Assembly (NCBI RefSeq): GCF_050589825.1
Contig: NZ_JBNGOZ010000008.1
Coordinates: forward strand, 124,001 to 188,000
Direction of reading: 5' to 3'
DNA: 64,000 nucleotides
DNA from: Carboxylicivirga longa
GTDB lineage: Bacteria; Bacteroidota; Bacteroidia; Bacteroidales; Marinilabiliaceae
A program made the position numbers and the translations under genes. Positions 7,915-17,325 of the stretch are shown piece by piece. The notes below the pieces were generated by a model. It was given only the letters and a program-made list of their open reading frames with translations. It made no database searches and was not told the DNA's origin. Each line of letters begins with the position of its first letter. The stretch's first letter is position 1.

Positions 7915-9825
7915 TTAGCTAAAGCGTTTATGCATCTCCTCCATGTCCATAATGGAAATAATAGGCTTACCCGACGGTGAAAAATTGGGCACCATGCAGG
8001 CAAAGAGCTGATCAAACAATTCGCTCATTTCCACAACTGTTAAAGCCTTGCCATAGGGCACGGCAGCACGTCGCGCCATAGAGGTGGCAATTTGCTCGGT
8101 TACTTCCTTTTGCAGATCCACCTCGCCGTCTCTAAAATCTGTAAGTATACCATCGATCAACTGCGCTGCCGACACATTATCCAGGCCGGCAGGTGTTGAC
8201 AGTACCTGAAATTGTCCCTCACCGGACTTTTGCAACTCCAGCCCCAGCGTCATAAGGTCGGGCAATAATTCATCGACCATGGCCATCTCCTGCGGTCCAA
8301 AATTAAGCTCCTCGGGAAAGAGACTTTTCTGCGACAGAGAAGCACCACTTTGCAAGGTGCGTATGAAGCCTTCAAAAACGATGCGTTCATGCGCTCGTTT
8401 CTGATCAATCATCATCAGGCCAGACTTAACCGATGTTAATATGTATTTGTTCTTCAACTGAAAGAAACGACTGCTACTCACCGCAGCCTCATTTTGCGAA
8501 GATGACATGAAAGTTTGCTGTACCGGGGGCTGCTCAGGCGTCTCAATGGCGGCTGACTGATTTCCCATTTCGGCATTGGCCAATGCCGAAAAGTCGGGCA
8601 AAGCGTTATTGTCCTTGTCATCATATAGCTTCTCCCAATCGCCGGCCGAAGCCTTAGAGCGAAACGTAGCCGTGCCCCCTCCCGTATTAAATGAAGATGC
8701 CGTTTGTCGCTGCTCCTCCTCAAAAGGGTTGTAAAAAGGATTGACTTCCACACTGGGCTCCACAAGTGCATCCTTTCCGCCCGATACAGGAATATGGATC
8801 TGATCGGTTGTATCAAAGTCAATGGAAGGCATCAGGTTGTATTTACCCAAACTCTCACGAATGGCGGCACTGAGAATTTGCCAGATGGCACGCTCATCCT
8901 CAAATTTAACCTCTGTTTTAGTAGGGTGAATATTCACATCTACAATCTGCGGATCCACCTCCAGAAAAATGAAATAGGCTGGTATGGTGTCAGGCTGCAG
9001 AATATTACTATAAGCATCCATCACGGCACGGTGCAGGTATGGATGCTTCATAAAACGGTTGTTCACAAAGAAAAACTGATCGCCCATGGTTTTCTTAGCC
9101 GACTCGGGTTTTCCAATAAAACCGGTGATTTTCACCATCACAGCATCCGTATCTATGGGGATGAGGTTGCTGCCCATCTGCTTACCATTCATATTAACCA
9201 CACGCTGCTTAATGTTACCGGCGGGTAGGCTGAACATGGGCACCTCATTATGCACCAGGGTAAGCGCTACTTGTGGATGAGCCAGTGCCACACGCTGAAA
9301 CTCATTGATGATATGGCGTAGCTCGGTAGAGGTCTTTTTCAGAAAACGACGTCGCGCCGGAACGTTATAAAACAGATTTTTGATACAAAACTGACTGCCA
9401 ACAGAACACTGAACGGGCTCCTGAGACTCCAGCTGCGAACCGGCAATATTGATTTGTACACCCAAATCCTCGTCGGCACGTCGTGTCTTAAGTTCCACCT
9501 GCGCAACAGCTGCAATAGAGGCCAGTGCCTCACCCCGAAAACCCATGGTACGCAGGGCAAATAAATCATTGGCTTCCCGTATTTTTGAGGTAGCATGGCG
9601 TTCAAAAGCCATGCGGGCATCCGTTTCGCTCATACCATAGCCGTTATCAATGATCTGAATCAGGCTTTTGCCGGCATCTTTGGTAATCACTTGAATATTG
9701 GTTGCTCCTGCATCAATCGCGTTCTCCATCAACTCTTTCACAACCGAGGCAGGCCGCTGTATCACCTCACCGGCAGCAATCTGGTTAGCCACCGAATCCG
9801 GCAATAACTGTATTATATTTGACAT
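7915..9825 (-). CDS. mutL: DNA mismatch repair protein MutL
   Basis: A 636-residue MutL. The GHKL ATPase domain is complete: MENAIDAG near residue 34, DNGYGM near 60, FRGEALASIAA near 95, and the linking KKTSTELRHI region. A variable acidic linker covers roughly residues 340-440, and a C-terminal dimerisation domain follows. The endonuclease motif normally DQHA..E....E reads DQKRAHERIVFE, and the later metal-binding motifs (ACR and CPHGRP in nicking MutLs) read ARRAA and SPSGKP, so the metal ligands are absent. I recall similar forms in other Bacteroidota. MutL couples MutS to downstream excision; how nicking is achieved here is unclear. The upstream small membrane-protein gene is 73 bases away. 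Confidence 0.95.
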   Translation of the reverse strand: MSNIIQLLPDSVANQIAAGEVIQRPASVVKELMENAIDAGATNIQVITKDAGKSLIQIIDNGYGMSETDARMAFERHATSKIREANDLFALRTMGFRGEALASIAAVAQVELKTRRADEDLGVQINIAGSQLESQEPVQCSVGSQFCIKNLFYNVPARRRFLKKTSTELRHIINEFQRVALAHPQVALTLVHNEVPMFSLPAGNIKQRVVNMNGKQMGSNLIPIDTDAVMVKITGFIGKPESAKKTMGDQFFFVNNRFMKHPYLHRAVMDAYSNILQPDTIPAYFIFLEVDPQIVDVNIHPTKTEVKFEDERAIWQILSAAIRESLGKYNLMPSIDFDTTDQIHIPVSGGKDALVEPSVEVNPFYNPFEEEQRQTASSFNTGGGTATFRSKASAGDWEKLYDDKDNNALPDFSALANAEMGNQSAAIETPEQPPVQQTFMSSSQNEAAVSSSRFFQLKNKYILTSVKSGLMMIDQKRAHERIVFEGFIRTLQSGASLSQKSLFPEELNFGPQEMAMVDELLPDLMTLGLELQKSGEGQFQVLSTPAGLDNVSAAQLIDGILTDFRDGEVDLQKEVTEQIATSMARRAAVPYGKALTVVEMSELFDQLFACMVPNFSPSGKPIISIMDMEEMHKRFS

Positions 9826-9898
9826 CTGTTATGTATCTTCTTTTTTTTGATTTATTGAATTTAGCAGGTAGGGCTTGATTTAGTATAGGGTACAATTC

Positions 9899-10225
9899 TT
9901 ATTCGGCAAAAAAGGATTCCATCCAAATCATTCCTTCCTGAATAAGATACATACCGAGGATCATAAGCAGGATAAGGATGATTACCAAGCGTAGATTTGA
10001 GCGGCGTTTCTCGCTACGGTTTACTTCGTAGTGCGATTTCATGCGGCGACGCATTCCTCCCCGTATACGATCGGCGTAGCCCTCCTTGTCTTCATCGGTG
10101 AGTAATCCCAACTCCTCTTTAATACGACGCTCTCGCTCCTCCCGCTTTTCCTTCTGCTCATCGTAATAAATTGGATCGTGTTGAAAGACACGATGACGCG
10201 CAACTTTTGAAAATGTAAACTTCAT
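9899..10225 (-). CDS. Small single-pass membrane protein of unknown function
   Basis: A 108-residue protein that I cannot assign to a named family. It has a highly charged N-terminal 78 residues with an Arg/Glu-rich helix (residues 23-40) and an Arg-rich patch before one strong membrane helix at about 79-97, ending in a short acidic tail. The positive residues before the helix suggest the N-terminus is cytoplasmic. It lies upstream of mutL on the same strand with a promoter box 106 bases before it, so it may share a transcript with mutL. Codon use is like its neighbours. Confidence 0.75.
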   Translation of the reverse strand: MKFTFSKVARHRVFQHDPIYYDEQKEKREERERRIKEELGLLTDEDKEGYADRIRGGMRRRMKSHYEVNRSEKRRSNLRLVIILILLMILGMYLIQEGMIWMESFFAE

Positions 10226-10330
10226 CTTGCTTGTTTTTAATATCAGGATCAGATATCAATGATAACTATAAGCTATCTGGCATCCATTGCCTGATGGTTA
10301 TGCAATAACAGGTTTGCATCCGTACCTATG

Positions 10331-10338
10331 CAAAGATA
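10331..10338 (-). promoter_or_regulatory. -7 box TATCTTTG (reverse strand)
   Basis: The plus-strand CAAAGATA is a perfect TAnnTTTG on the minus strand, 106 bases before the small membrane-protein gene that leads into mutL. No clear -33 element is seen. The long leader is otherwise featureless. Confidence 0.45.
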
Positions 10339-10457
10339 ACAAGTAATCGCTAAATATTAAGCAGCGGAGGAATATAGGCATCAAAAACTAACATTAAATA
10401 GCTAGCCTGATGGACAATACTATTTACTAACAAAGACTGTGGAGAAAAACATGATAA

Positions 10458-11267
10458 CTATTCCCCCAGTGGATTACCACAGTATTTACAGTAAGCAGCC
10501 TCATGATCGTGCCCTTCTTTATGACAGGTCGAACAGGCGCGCCTACTGCTGGGCCGCAGACTTTCCTTAACCAGCTCTCCGGTCACCAAACCGGTGGGAA
10601 CAGCAATAATGGCATAACCTATAATCATTATGCAGCCAGCCACAAACTTACCCAAGGGCAACTCGGGGGCTATATCGCCATAACCTACTGTGGTGAGCGT
10701 TACAATGGCCCAGTAAATACTCTGCGGAATACTTTTAAAACCAGGGTTATGCTCATTCTCAATAATGTACATCACAGTACCCAGTATGGTTACTAGAATT
10801 AGCACCACAAACAGAAAGACTCCAATTTTACTGCGCGCAGTTACAAGGGCCGACCATAGGGCACTGGCCTCCTTCACGTAACGCGTGAGCTTAAGCACTC
10901 TGAAAATGCGTATCAGACGCAGGGCGCGCACTACGATAAGCATTTGTGTACCCCCAAAAAACAAGCCCAGGTAAGTGGGCAGGATAGCCAGTAAATCAAT
11001 AATGCCAAAAAATGAAAAGATGTAACGACGAGGCTTCTTAACAATCCATATGCGCAACACGTACTCTACCGTAAATAAAAAAGTGACTACCCACTCAGCC
11101 AGAATCAGCCACCCGGTATAGTTGGGCAACACCTTGGTGTCGCTCTCAATCATAACGATCACAATACTGAATACAATCAATAGTATGAGGAAGAGATCGA
11201 AGTTTTTACCCGCCTTGGTATTAGAACCAAAGATGATGCGATATAAATTTGTTTTTAAGGAATCCAT
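10458..11267 (-). CDS. Voltage-gated-type potassium channel with C-terminal zinc ribbon
   Basis: A 269-residue ion transporter of the six-helix Kv class. The voltage-sensor helix has spaced Arg residues (VRALRLIRIFRVLKLTRYVKE region, about residues 108-128), followed by the pore with the K+ selectivity filter TTVGYGD near residue 193. The inner pore helix runs to about 230. The last 30 residues carry CSTC...H.H...CKYC, a Cys/His-rich zinc-ribbon-like tail that is not part of the basic channel fold. The channel should conduct K+ through the inner membrane; the tail may sense metal or redox state or help assembly, which is inference. It is divergent from gmhA and has its own -7 box. Confidence 0.92.
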   Translation of the reverse strand: MDSLKTNLYRIIFGSNTKAGKNFDLFLILLIVFSIVIVMIESDTKVLPNYTGWLILAEWVVTFLFTVEYVLRIWIVKKPRRYIFSFFGIIDLLAILPTYLGLFFGGTQMLIVVRALRLIRIFRVLKLTRYVKEASALWSALVTARSKIGVFLFVVLILVTILGTVMYIIENEHNPGFKSIPQSIYWAIVTLTTVGYGDIAPELPLGKFVAGCIMIIGYAIIAVPTGLVTGELVKESLRPSSRRACSTCHKEGHDHEAAYCKYCGNPLGE

Positions 11268-11286
11268 AGCGATATGCTTCTACATT

Positions 11287-11294
11287 CAAAGATA
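11287..11294 (-). promoter_or_regulatory. -7 box TATCTTTG for the K+ channel gene
   Basis: The plus-strand CAAAGATA reads TATCTTTG on the minus strand, 20 bases before the channel ATG. It is a perfect match to the Bacteroidota -7 consensus. Confidence 0.5.
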
Positions 11295-11339
11295 AAAACC
11301 TTTGCTTGAAAAAAAATTTTAAGTTTAGAAAAGCCATTG

Positions 11340-11347
11340 TACTTTTA
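11340..11347 (+). promoter_or_regulatory. -7-like box TACTTTTA for gmhA
   Basis: A seven-of-eight match to TAnnTTTG, 17 bases before the gmhA ATG. This spacing would give a very short leader. Confidence 0.35.
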
Positions 11348-11364
11348 CGGTGTAAACAAGGAAC

Positions 11365-11952
11365 ATGACACGAGAAGATATCATCCGGGAATTTAGTGAG
11401 GCACAAGCTGTGCTGGAGCGTTTTATGAGCGATGACAGTAACTGGGACAAGATGCTTGCTGCTGGCAAACTAATGGCGGAAGCCATCGCACAGGGAGGCA
11501 AAGTCATTGCCTGTGGTAACGGGGGCTCCATGAGCGATGCCATGCACTTTGCCGAGGAGCTAACCGGCCGCTTCCGCAATAACCGCAGGGGTTTGGCAGC
11601 GGTAGCCATCTCCGACCCCACCCATATCACTTGTGTGGGTAATGACTATGGTTTCGATTATATTTTCTCGCGCTACGTGGAGGCAATGGGCAACAGCGGT
11701 GATGTGCTGCTGGCCATTAGCACAAGTGGCAACTCACCCAATGTACTGAACGCCGCCCGGGAGGCAAAGAAAAAAGGCATTAATGTAGTTGCACTAACCG
11801 GCAAATCGGGCGGTTCAATGGCCGACCTAGCCAACGTAGAACTGCGCGCACCCCACAATGGCTATTCCGACCGTATACAGGAAATTCACATCAAGATTAT
11901 TCATGTGCTCATCCAATACATCGAAGCAGCCGTGCTGACAAAAGGCGAATAA
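11365..11952 (+). CDS. gmhA: Phosphoheptose isomerase (sedoheptulose-7-phosphate isomerase)
   Basis: A 195-residue SIS-domain protein, close to the 192 residues of E. coli GmhA. It converts sedoheptulose 7-phosphate to D-glycero-manno-heptose 7-phosphate, the first step to ADP-heptose for the LPS inner core. Visible motifs are CGNGGSMSDAMHFAEEL near residue 51, STSGNSPN near 116, and the C-terminal DRIQEIHIKIIH, containing the catalytic Glu/His pair. No other heptose genes are adjacent. It stands alone between divergent and convergent neighbours. Confidence 0.93.
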   Translation: MTREDIIREFSEAQAVLERFMSDDSNWDKMLAAGKLMAEAIAQGGKVIACGNGGSMSDAMHFAEELTGRFRNNRRGLAAVAISDPTHITCVGNDYGFDYIFSRYVEAMGNSGDVLLAISTSGNSPNVLNAAREAKKKGINVVALTGKSGGSMADLANVELRAPHNGYSDRIQEIHIKIIHVLIQYIEAAVLTKGE

Positions 11953-11970
11953 GAATAACCTAAGACAGAA

Positions 11971-12005
11971 AAGTACAAAGGATCGAGATTTAAGTATCAA
12001 GATTC
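11971..12005. repeat. Low-complexity periodic spacer after gmhA
   Basis: A short stretch built from near-repeats of the type aagta-caa-gat (tcgagattt, agtatcaagatt) lies between the convergent gmhA and priA genes. It has the same quasi-periodic look as the spacers in the heme operon. The rest of the 129-base gap shows nothing else. Confidence 0.35.
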
Positions 12006-12081
12006 TATTGGCAGCTTGCTTAGTATCGCTCATCCAACAATGAACTAAACACCTGATGCACAACGCTAATAATTGATAACA

Positions 12082-14553
12082 CTAGGCCGGATCCACGTCT
12101 ATTTGAAACACGACGTAACGAAAGGCCTGCTGCGCCTGTAAGCTAAAAATCACCTCCCGCATTAAAGACTTAACCTTAGCCGGTGAGGCGCTCTTCTCCA
12201 GCTTCATCAATATCTTTTTGATATACAGATTCTGAATACGATTCACTACCGGTGCCTGAGGTCCCAGCACACGACTGCCGAAAACCACTCGCAGCTGATT
12301 AGCCAGCACCACAGCTGCTTTATTGGTCACTCCTTCACTCTTGTGCTTAATCGTAATGTTAATCAAACGAAAGAAGGGCGGATACTTAAATAGCTGCCGC
12401 TCCTCGAGCTGCGTAGCATAAAGGTTCTGAAAGTTATGGTTGATGACATCCATAATGACAGGGTGCTGCGGATTGGAGGTTTGTAAGATCACGAGTCCCC
12501 GCTTATTTTTTCGTCCCGCACGACCACTCACCTGTGTCATCAGCTGATAACTGCGCTCAAAAGCCCTGAAATCGGGATAGTTAAGCATATTATCGGCATT
12601 AAGAATACCCACCACACGTACATTATCAAAATCCAGCCCCTTGGATATCATCTGCGTACCAATAAGGATATGTATCTCACCCCGCTCAAACTTACCAATC
12701 ATCTTGTCATAACCCGATTTGCTTCGCGTAGTATCCAGATCCATACGGGCCACCTTATAGTTGGGATAGAGAATACGCATCTCCTCTTCTATCTTCTCGG
12801 TGCCGAAGCCCCGTGTTTCAATGGCAGGACTATGACAGGCCGGACACACTGTTGGCAGTGGCATGCTGTGGTTACAATAGTGACACACCAGTTGGTTCAG
12901 ATGCTTATGATAGGTCATGGACACATCGCAGTTGGTACATTTCACCACAAAGGCACACTGTCCGCACTCAATAAATGGACTAAAGCCCCGCCGGTTCTGA
13001 AATAAGATTACCTGCTCACTATTCTGCAGTGCCTCATCTATTTTTTCCAGCAGTAAGGGCGTAAAGTGCGAGTTCATCTGTTTCTTACGACGTGCTTCAC
13101 GCACATCAACCGCCACAATCTCGGGCATCTGAATCCCCTCGTAGCGCTGCAATAGTTCCACCAGGGCATACTTCCCCTCACGGGCATTGTAATACGTTTC
13201 TATGGCCGGGGTAGCAGTACCAAGCAATACTTTGGCTCCAAATAACTTAGCCAGCACTATGGCGGCATCACGGGCATGGTAGCGAGGCGCCGGGTCAAAC
13301 TGTTTATAAGTATTCTCATGCTCTTCATCTACAATGACCAAGCCCAGTTTATCGAAGGGCAGAAACACCGACGAACGAACGCCCACAATAAGCTGATAGT
13401 TCTTTTTCTGCAACAAGTTATGCCATACCTCAACACGCTCGGCATCGGCAAACTTACTGTGGTAAATGCCCATCTTATTGCCAAAATGCTTCTGCAAACG
13501 AGCCGTAATCTGGGTTGTCAAAGCTATCTCCGGCAAAAGATACAACACCTGCCTTCCCTGCCTCAACTGCTCCTCTATCAAATGAATATAAATTTCGGTT
13601 TTACCCCCTGAGGTAACACCATGCAGCAGCGTTACATCATGCGTTTCAAAGGCACTCTTTATGGCTGCATACGCCGTTTGCTGCACCTCACTGAGTGCAT
13701 TTACCGTATGCACTTTAGTTTCCTGCAAATCCAGCCGGTCCACGTTCTTCTCCTGCTCCTGCAAAATATTTTTGCTGCATAACTCTTTCAAGGCTGCCGC
13801 ACTGGCATTGGCTTTTTTGAGCAACTCGGCCTTGCCCACAGTTTTATGGGTGATGGCAGCCGTTAATCCGCCCAGCATCGACAGCAGCGTCATCAAAAGT
13901 TCCTGCTGCTTAGGTGCCCGGCTCAACTGATCAAACACATCCTGCAAGGCAGCTTCGGAGTGACAGGAAGGGTGCAAAGCAATAACCTTCTCTGTTTTGG
14001 CCTTGTAACTCTCCTTCAGTCGCTCATTCACAAACACGGCATTACACTCAAGGAGTCGTTTGATCACTGGCAGGCTATTTTTAAGGCCACTCAACTGATT
14101 CAGATCATTGATGGAACAAACCTTTTTAGCGGCAATAATATCGAGCACCATGCCGGCTCGCTCATCCAATGGGGCATCGGCAACAAAGTCAGCATTATAA
14201 ATAATACGGGTCTCACTCTCCATCTTCAACCCTGATGGTAATGCCGCCTTATACACCTCGCCCAGCGTACACTGATAATATTCGGCAATCCAGCTCCAGA
14301 ATTTCAGCTGATAGGAATTTACTACGGGCGCTTCATCAAGCACAGAAATGATATCTTTAGTAGCATATTCGTCGGGCTTATTATAGTGCAGGGAAAACAC
14401 AATGCCCGAATACACTTTTTTCTTTCCAAAAGGAATGGCTACACGCATACCAGGCACCACAAACGACCTTAGCTCTGCAGGCACGGCATAGGTGAACAGG
14501 CGCGGTAAAGGCACCGGCAAAATAATATCGGCAAAAAGGGCTTTGTTACTCAT
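12082..14553 (-). CDS. priA: Primosomal protein N' (replication restart helicase PriA)
   Basis: An 823-residue PriA, which reloads the replisome at collapsed forks. An N-terminal 3'-DNA-binding domain is followed by the helicase core with Walker A GVTSGGKTEIY near residue 310, Walker B IVDEEHENTYKQ near 410, and motif VI-like SGRAGRKNKRG near 677. The zinc-binding region has paired Cys motifs (CGQC, CTNC, CHYC, CPAC, about residues 526-570). Length and domain order are normal for Bacteroidota. A -7-like box TATCTTTA (minus strand, 14572-14579) is 18 bases upstream of the start. Confidence 0.96.
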   Translation of the reverse strand: MSNKALFADIILPVPLPRLFTYAVPAELRSFVVPGMRVAIPFGKKKVYSGIVFSLHYNKPDEYATKDIISVLDEAPVVNSYQLKFWSWIAEYYQCTLGEVYKAALPSGLKMESETRIIYNADFVADAPLDERAGMVLDIIAAKKVCSINDLNQLSGLKNSLPVIKRLLECNAVFVNERLKESYKAKTEKVIALHPSCHSEAALQDVFDQLSRAPKQQELLMTLLSMLGGLTAAITHKTVGKAELLKKANASAAALKELCSKNILQEQEKNVDRLDLQETKVHTVNALSEVQQTAYAAIKSAFETHDVTLLHGVTSGGKTEIYIHLIEEQLRQGRQVLYLLPEIALTTQITARLQKHFGNKMGIYHSKFADAERVEVWHNLLQKKNYQLIVGVRSSVFLPFDKLGLVIVDEEHENTYKQFDPAPRYHARDAAIVLAKLFGAKVLLGTATPAIETYYNAREGKYALVELLQRYEGIQMPEIVAVDVREARRKKQMNSHFTPLLLEKIDEALQNSEQVILFQNRRGFSPFIECGQCAFVVKCTNCDVSMTYHKHLNQLVCHYCNHSMPLPTVCPACHSPAIETRGFGTEKIEEEMRILYPNYKVARMDLDTTRSKSGYDKMIGKFERGEIHILIGTQMISKGLDFDNVRVVGILNADNMLNYPDFRAFERSYQLMTQVSGRAGRKNKRGLVILQTSNPQHPVIMDVINHNFQNLYATQLEERQLFKYPPFFRLINITIKHKSEGVTNKAAVVLANQLRVVFGSRVLGPQAPVVNRIQNLYIKKILMKLEKSASPAKVKSLMREVIFSLQAQQAFRYVVFQIDVDPA

Positions 14554-14645
14554 CCGTATAATTTGAAGGCCTAAAGATAGCTAATCCTTTGTGAGTTTTT
14601 AAGCATAAAACAGCCACGATCAACCCTCGTTTGAAAACTACTTAC

Positions 14646-14653
14646 TACTTTTA
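14646..14653 (+). promoter_or_regulatory. -7-like box TACTTTTA for the MBL-fold gene
   Basis: A seven-of-eight match to TAnnTTTG, 73 bases before ATG 14727. It lies downstream of the alternative TTG at 14631, so it argues for the ATG as the real start. Confidence 0.35.
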
Positions 14654-14726
14654 CACAAAGCAAAAAACATCACGCAAAATCAAAATACCACGCGTAATTT
14701 TTTGCACAGAAAATTATTACTGTCCT

Positions 14727-15545
14727 ATGAAACTGCGCACACTCATTGATAATAAGCAAAGTAAAAAACAGCTAAAATGTGAGCACGGCCTTTCCTTCCT
14801 CCTGGAAACCGACGAACATATCATTCTGTTTGATGTAGGGCAATCTGATAAATTCATCAGCAACGCCCAAAAAATGGGTGTTGATCTGACAAAGGTGGAT
14901 ACGGTAGTGCTCAGCCATGGTCATTACGACCACACCGGCGGTCTCCCGCATTTCTTGCGTATCAATAAGAAGGCCAGAGTACTCATTCATCGGTCTGCTT
15001 TTAAAGAACGTTTTTCCCGGTCGGAAGTCATGATTAAGGAAAATGGCATTCCCTGGCGCAAAGAGATGGATACGTTCAAAGATCGTTTGCAGCTTATTAA
15101 TGAAGATACCCAACTTGCACCGGGCATTCGTCTCCTAACGAATATTGAAGCTGTAGACGGCCACGAAGTCAGTAATCAACGCCTAGTGGTTAAGAAAGAT
15201 TCAGACTACGTGCCCGATGATTTTGAAGATGAGATTATCCTTGTGGCACAGCAGTCAGATGAAACAATCGTGCTGTGTGGATGCGCCCACAACGGCATTG
15301 TCAATATACTTAGCACCGTTAGTAAGCGTCTCAACTGCCACAAATTTCGATGTGTAGCCGGCGGCCTTCACCTCAAAGGTCAAAACACTGACAGCATCAA
15401 ACATGTGCTGCAAGGCATCACTGATTTTAAGGTAGAACAATGGGCGTTGAACCACTGCACCGGCGATAAGGCCTTTGAACTGTTTGAAAACACACAAAGT
15501 GGCACCGTTACCTATTGTGGCAGCGGTTACTCGCTGAAATTATAA
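14727..15545 (+). CDS. MBL-fold metallo-hydrolase (COG1237-like)
   Basis: A 272-residue metallo-beta-lactamase-fold protein. The metal-binding motif LSHGHYDHTGG has H64, H66, D68 and H69; further ligands are in CGCAHNGIV near 190 and GGLHL near 213. The overall pattern, with short spacing and C-terminal NHCTGDKAF...Y.GSG, fits the COG1237 group related to archaeal dihydropterin/aminobenzene-phosphate synthase-like enzymes. The real substrate of the bacterial members is not established. I chose ATG 14727 (MKLRTLIDNKQ) because the upstream extension from TTG 14631 is unlike the family and overlaps a promoter-like box. Monocistronic, divergent from priA. Confidence 0.85.
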   Translation: MKLRTLIDNKQSKKQLKCEHGLSFLLETDEHIILFDVGQSDKFISNAQKMGVDLTKVDTVVLSHGHYDHTGGLPHFLRINKKARVLIHRSAFKERFSRSEVMIKENGIPWRKEMDTFKDRLQLINEDTQLAPGIRLLTNIEAVDGHEVSNQRLVVKKDSDYVPDDFEDEIILVAQQSDETIVLCGCAHNGIVNILSTVSKRLNCHKFRCVAGGLHLKGQNTDSIKHVLQGITDFKVEQWALNHCTGDKAFELFENTQSGTVTYCGSGYSLKL

Positions 15546-15637
15546 AGGCTGCCAATCATCCTTAGCACAAAAACTTAGCGTAGCTATACTATCCTGCTAA
15601 TTATTTTTTACTTAACTTCCGTATAAAATAAATTAGC

Positions 15638-17176
15638 ATGCTCGTAAAAACCTTTGGTTCTGCCGTTAGTGGCATTGATGCCTACACCATCACAATGGAG
15701 GTAAACATCTCCAAAGGCATCCGTTTCTTTTTGGTTGGACTGCCCGATAATGCAGTGAAAGAAAGTCAGCAACGCATTGACTCAGCCATAAAAGTATGTG
15801 GTTATAAATGGCCCGGCCACAAAATCGTTATCAATATGGCACCCGCCGACATCCGCAAAGAGGGTGCGGCCTATGATTTACCCTTGGCCATAGGCGTGCT
15901 GGCGGCCTCATCGCAGATAAGCTCACACAAACTTGGTGACTACCTGATTATGGGTGAGTTATCGCTCGATGGCAGTTTGCAAGCTATCAAAGGAGTTTTA
16001 CCCATGGCGTTGCGCGCCAAAGAAGAAGGTTTTAAAGGCTGCCTCTTACCCCTTGAGAATGCACGCGAGGCAGCGGTGGTGAACGACATCGCCATCTATG
16101 GCTTTAAAAATATACGCGAAGTGATTCATTTCCTGGAGAATGACGATGTAGCAGATCCGGTAGCCGTCAACACAGAGGAAGAGTTTGAAAAAGGCACCGA
16201 AGCGGTAGATTTTGATTTCTCCGATGTGAAAGGGCAGGAGAGCGTGAAGCGATCGCTGGAGATAGCGGCTGCCGGTGGTCATAACCTGATTATGATAGGC
16301 CCTCCGGGTGCCGGTAAGTCAATGCTGGCCAAGCGGCTGGCAAGCATACTACCACCCCTTACGCTGGACGAAGCACTGGAGACGACGAAAATTCATTCGG
16401 TAGCCGGTAAAACAGGAAATAATACGGCGCTGATCACCCAACGCCCTTTCCGCAGTCCGCACCACACCATTAGTGATGTAGCCTTGGTGGGTGGCGGCTC
16501 CTTTCCTCAACCTGGCGAAATTTCGTTGGCACACAACGGCGTTTTGTTTCTCGATGAACTACCCGAGTTTAAACGCACAGTGCTGGAAGTAATGCGGCAA
16601 CCGCTGGAAGATAGACGGATCAGTATTGCCCGCGCACGCTTCAGCATTGACTACCCAGCCAGCTTCATGCTGGTGAGCTCCATGAATCCATGTCCTTGCG
16701 GCTATTTTAACCACCCGGATAAAAAATGTGTATGCAGCCCCGGCGTTGTGCAAAAATACCTGAGTAAGATATCGGGTCCTCTTCTCGACCGTATTGATCT
16801 GCACATTGAGGTGGTACCCGTTCCTTTTAATAAGCTGGCCGAAGCGCCTCCCTCAGAGAGCAGTATAGCCGTGCGTGAACGGGTAATAAAAGCCCGTAAG
16901 ATACAAAATGAACGCTTCGACACACAGGAAAACACTCATTGCAATGCCCAGATGAGTAGCCGCCTGCTGGCCAACTATGCCACACCCGACGAGGCCGGAA
17001 TGAACATCTTAAAAACAGCTATGGAAAAGCTGGATCTATCGGCAAGAGCCTACGACCGAATTCTGAAAGTGGCCCGCACCATTGCCGACCTGGAAGCTAG
17101 CGAAACAGTACAAAGCCATCATGTAGCAGAGGCAGTACAGTACCGGAGCCTCGACCGATCCAATTGGGGTGCTTAA
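15638..17176 (+). CDS. comM: YifB/ComM family Mg-chelatase-like AAA+ ATPase
   Basis: A 512-residue protein with an N-terminal ChlI-type domain (start MLVKTFGSAVSGIDAYTI), the AAA+ core with GPPGAGKSMLAKRL near residue 222 and LFLDELPEF near 305, a Cys-rich insertion (CPCGYFNH...CVCSP near 353-368), and a C-terminal helical domain. Family knowledge: ComM is a hexameric helicase that helps branch migration during natural transformation, and homologues are widespread in bacteria that are not known to be competent. No competence gene is adjacent. Length is normal. Confidence 0.94.
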   Translation: MLVKTFGSAVSGIDAYTITMEVNISKGIRFFLVGLPDNAVKESQQRIDSAIKVCGYKWPGHKIVINMAPADIRKEGAAYDLPLAIGVLAASSQISSHKLGDYLIMGELSLDGSLQAIKGVLPMALRAKEEGFKGCLLPLENAREAAVVNDIAIYGFKNIREVIHFLENDDVADPVAVNTEEEFEKGTEAVDFDFSDVKGQESVKRSLEIAAAGGHNLIMIGPPGAGKSMLAKRLASILPPLTLDEALETTKIHSVAGKTGNNTALITQRPFRSPHHTISDVALVGGGSFPQPGEISLAHNGVLFLDELPEFKRTVLEVMRQPLEDRRISIARARFSIDYPASFMLVSSMNPCPCGYFNHPDKKCVCSPGVVQKYLSKISGPLLDRIDLHIEVVPVPFNKLAEAPPSESSIAVRERVIKARKIQNERFDTQENTHCNAQMSSRLLANYATPDEAGMNILKTAMEKLDLSARAYDRILKVARTIADLEASETVQSHHVAEAVQYRSLDRSNWGA

Positions 17177-17325
17177 TAACAGGTCGTCATAAACAAAATA
17201 TTCTGTCGGAGAACCCATTTTTCTGCTCGGTTTTTTATTATTTCGCAAAAAAAGCTGATTGGTAAACAATACTATCACCCAGCTGTTTAAAAAAACATAT
17301 TGAAAACTACTTAATACAAAAGCAC

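Noticed and set aside
11827..12063. Minus-strand open frame overlapping the end of gmhA
   Set aside because: It overlaps the conserved GmhA C-terminus, and its start region is the low-complexity spacer; no family likeness.
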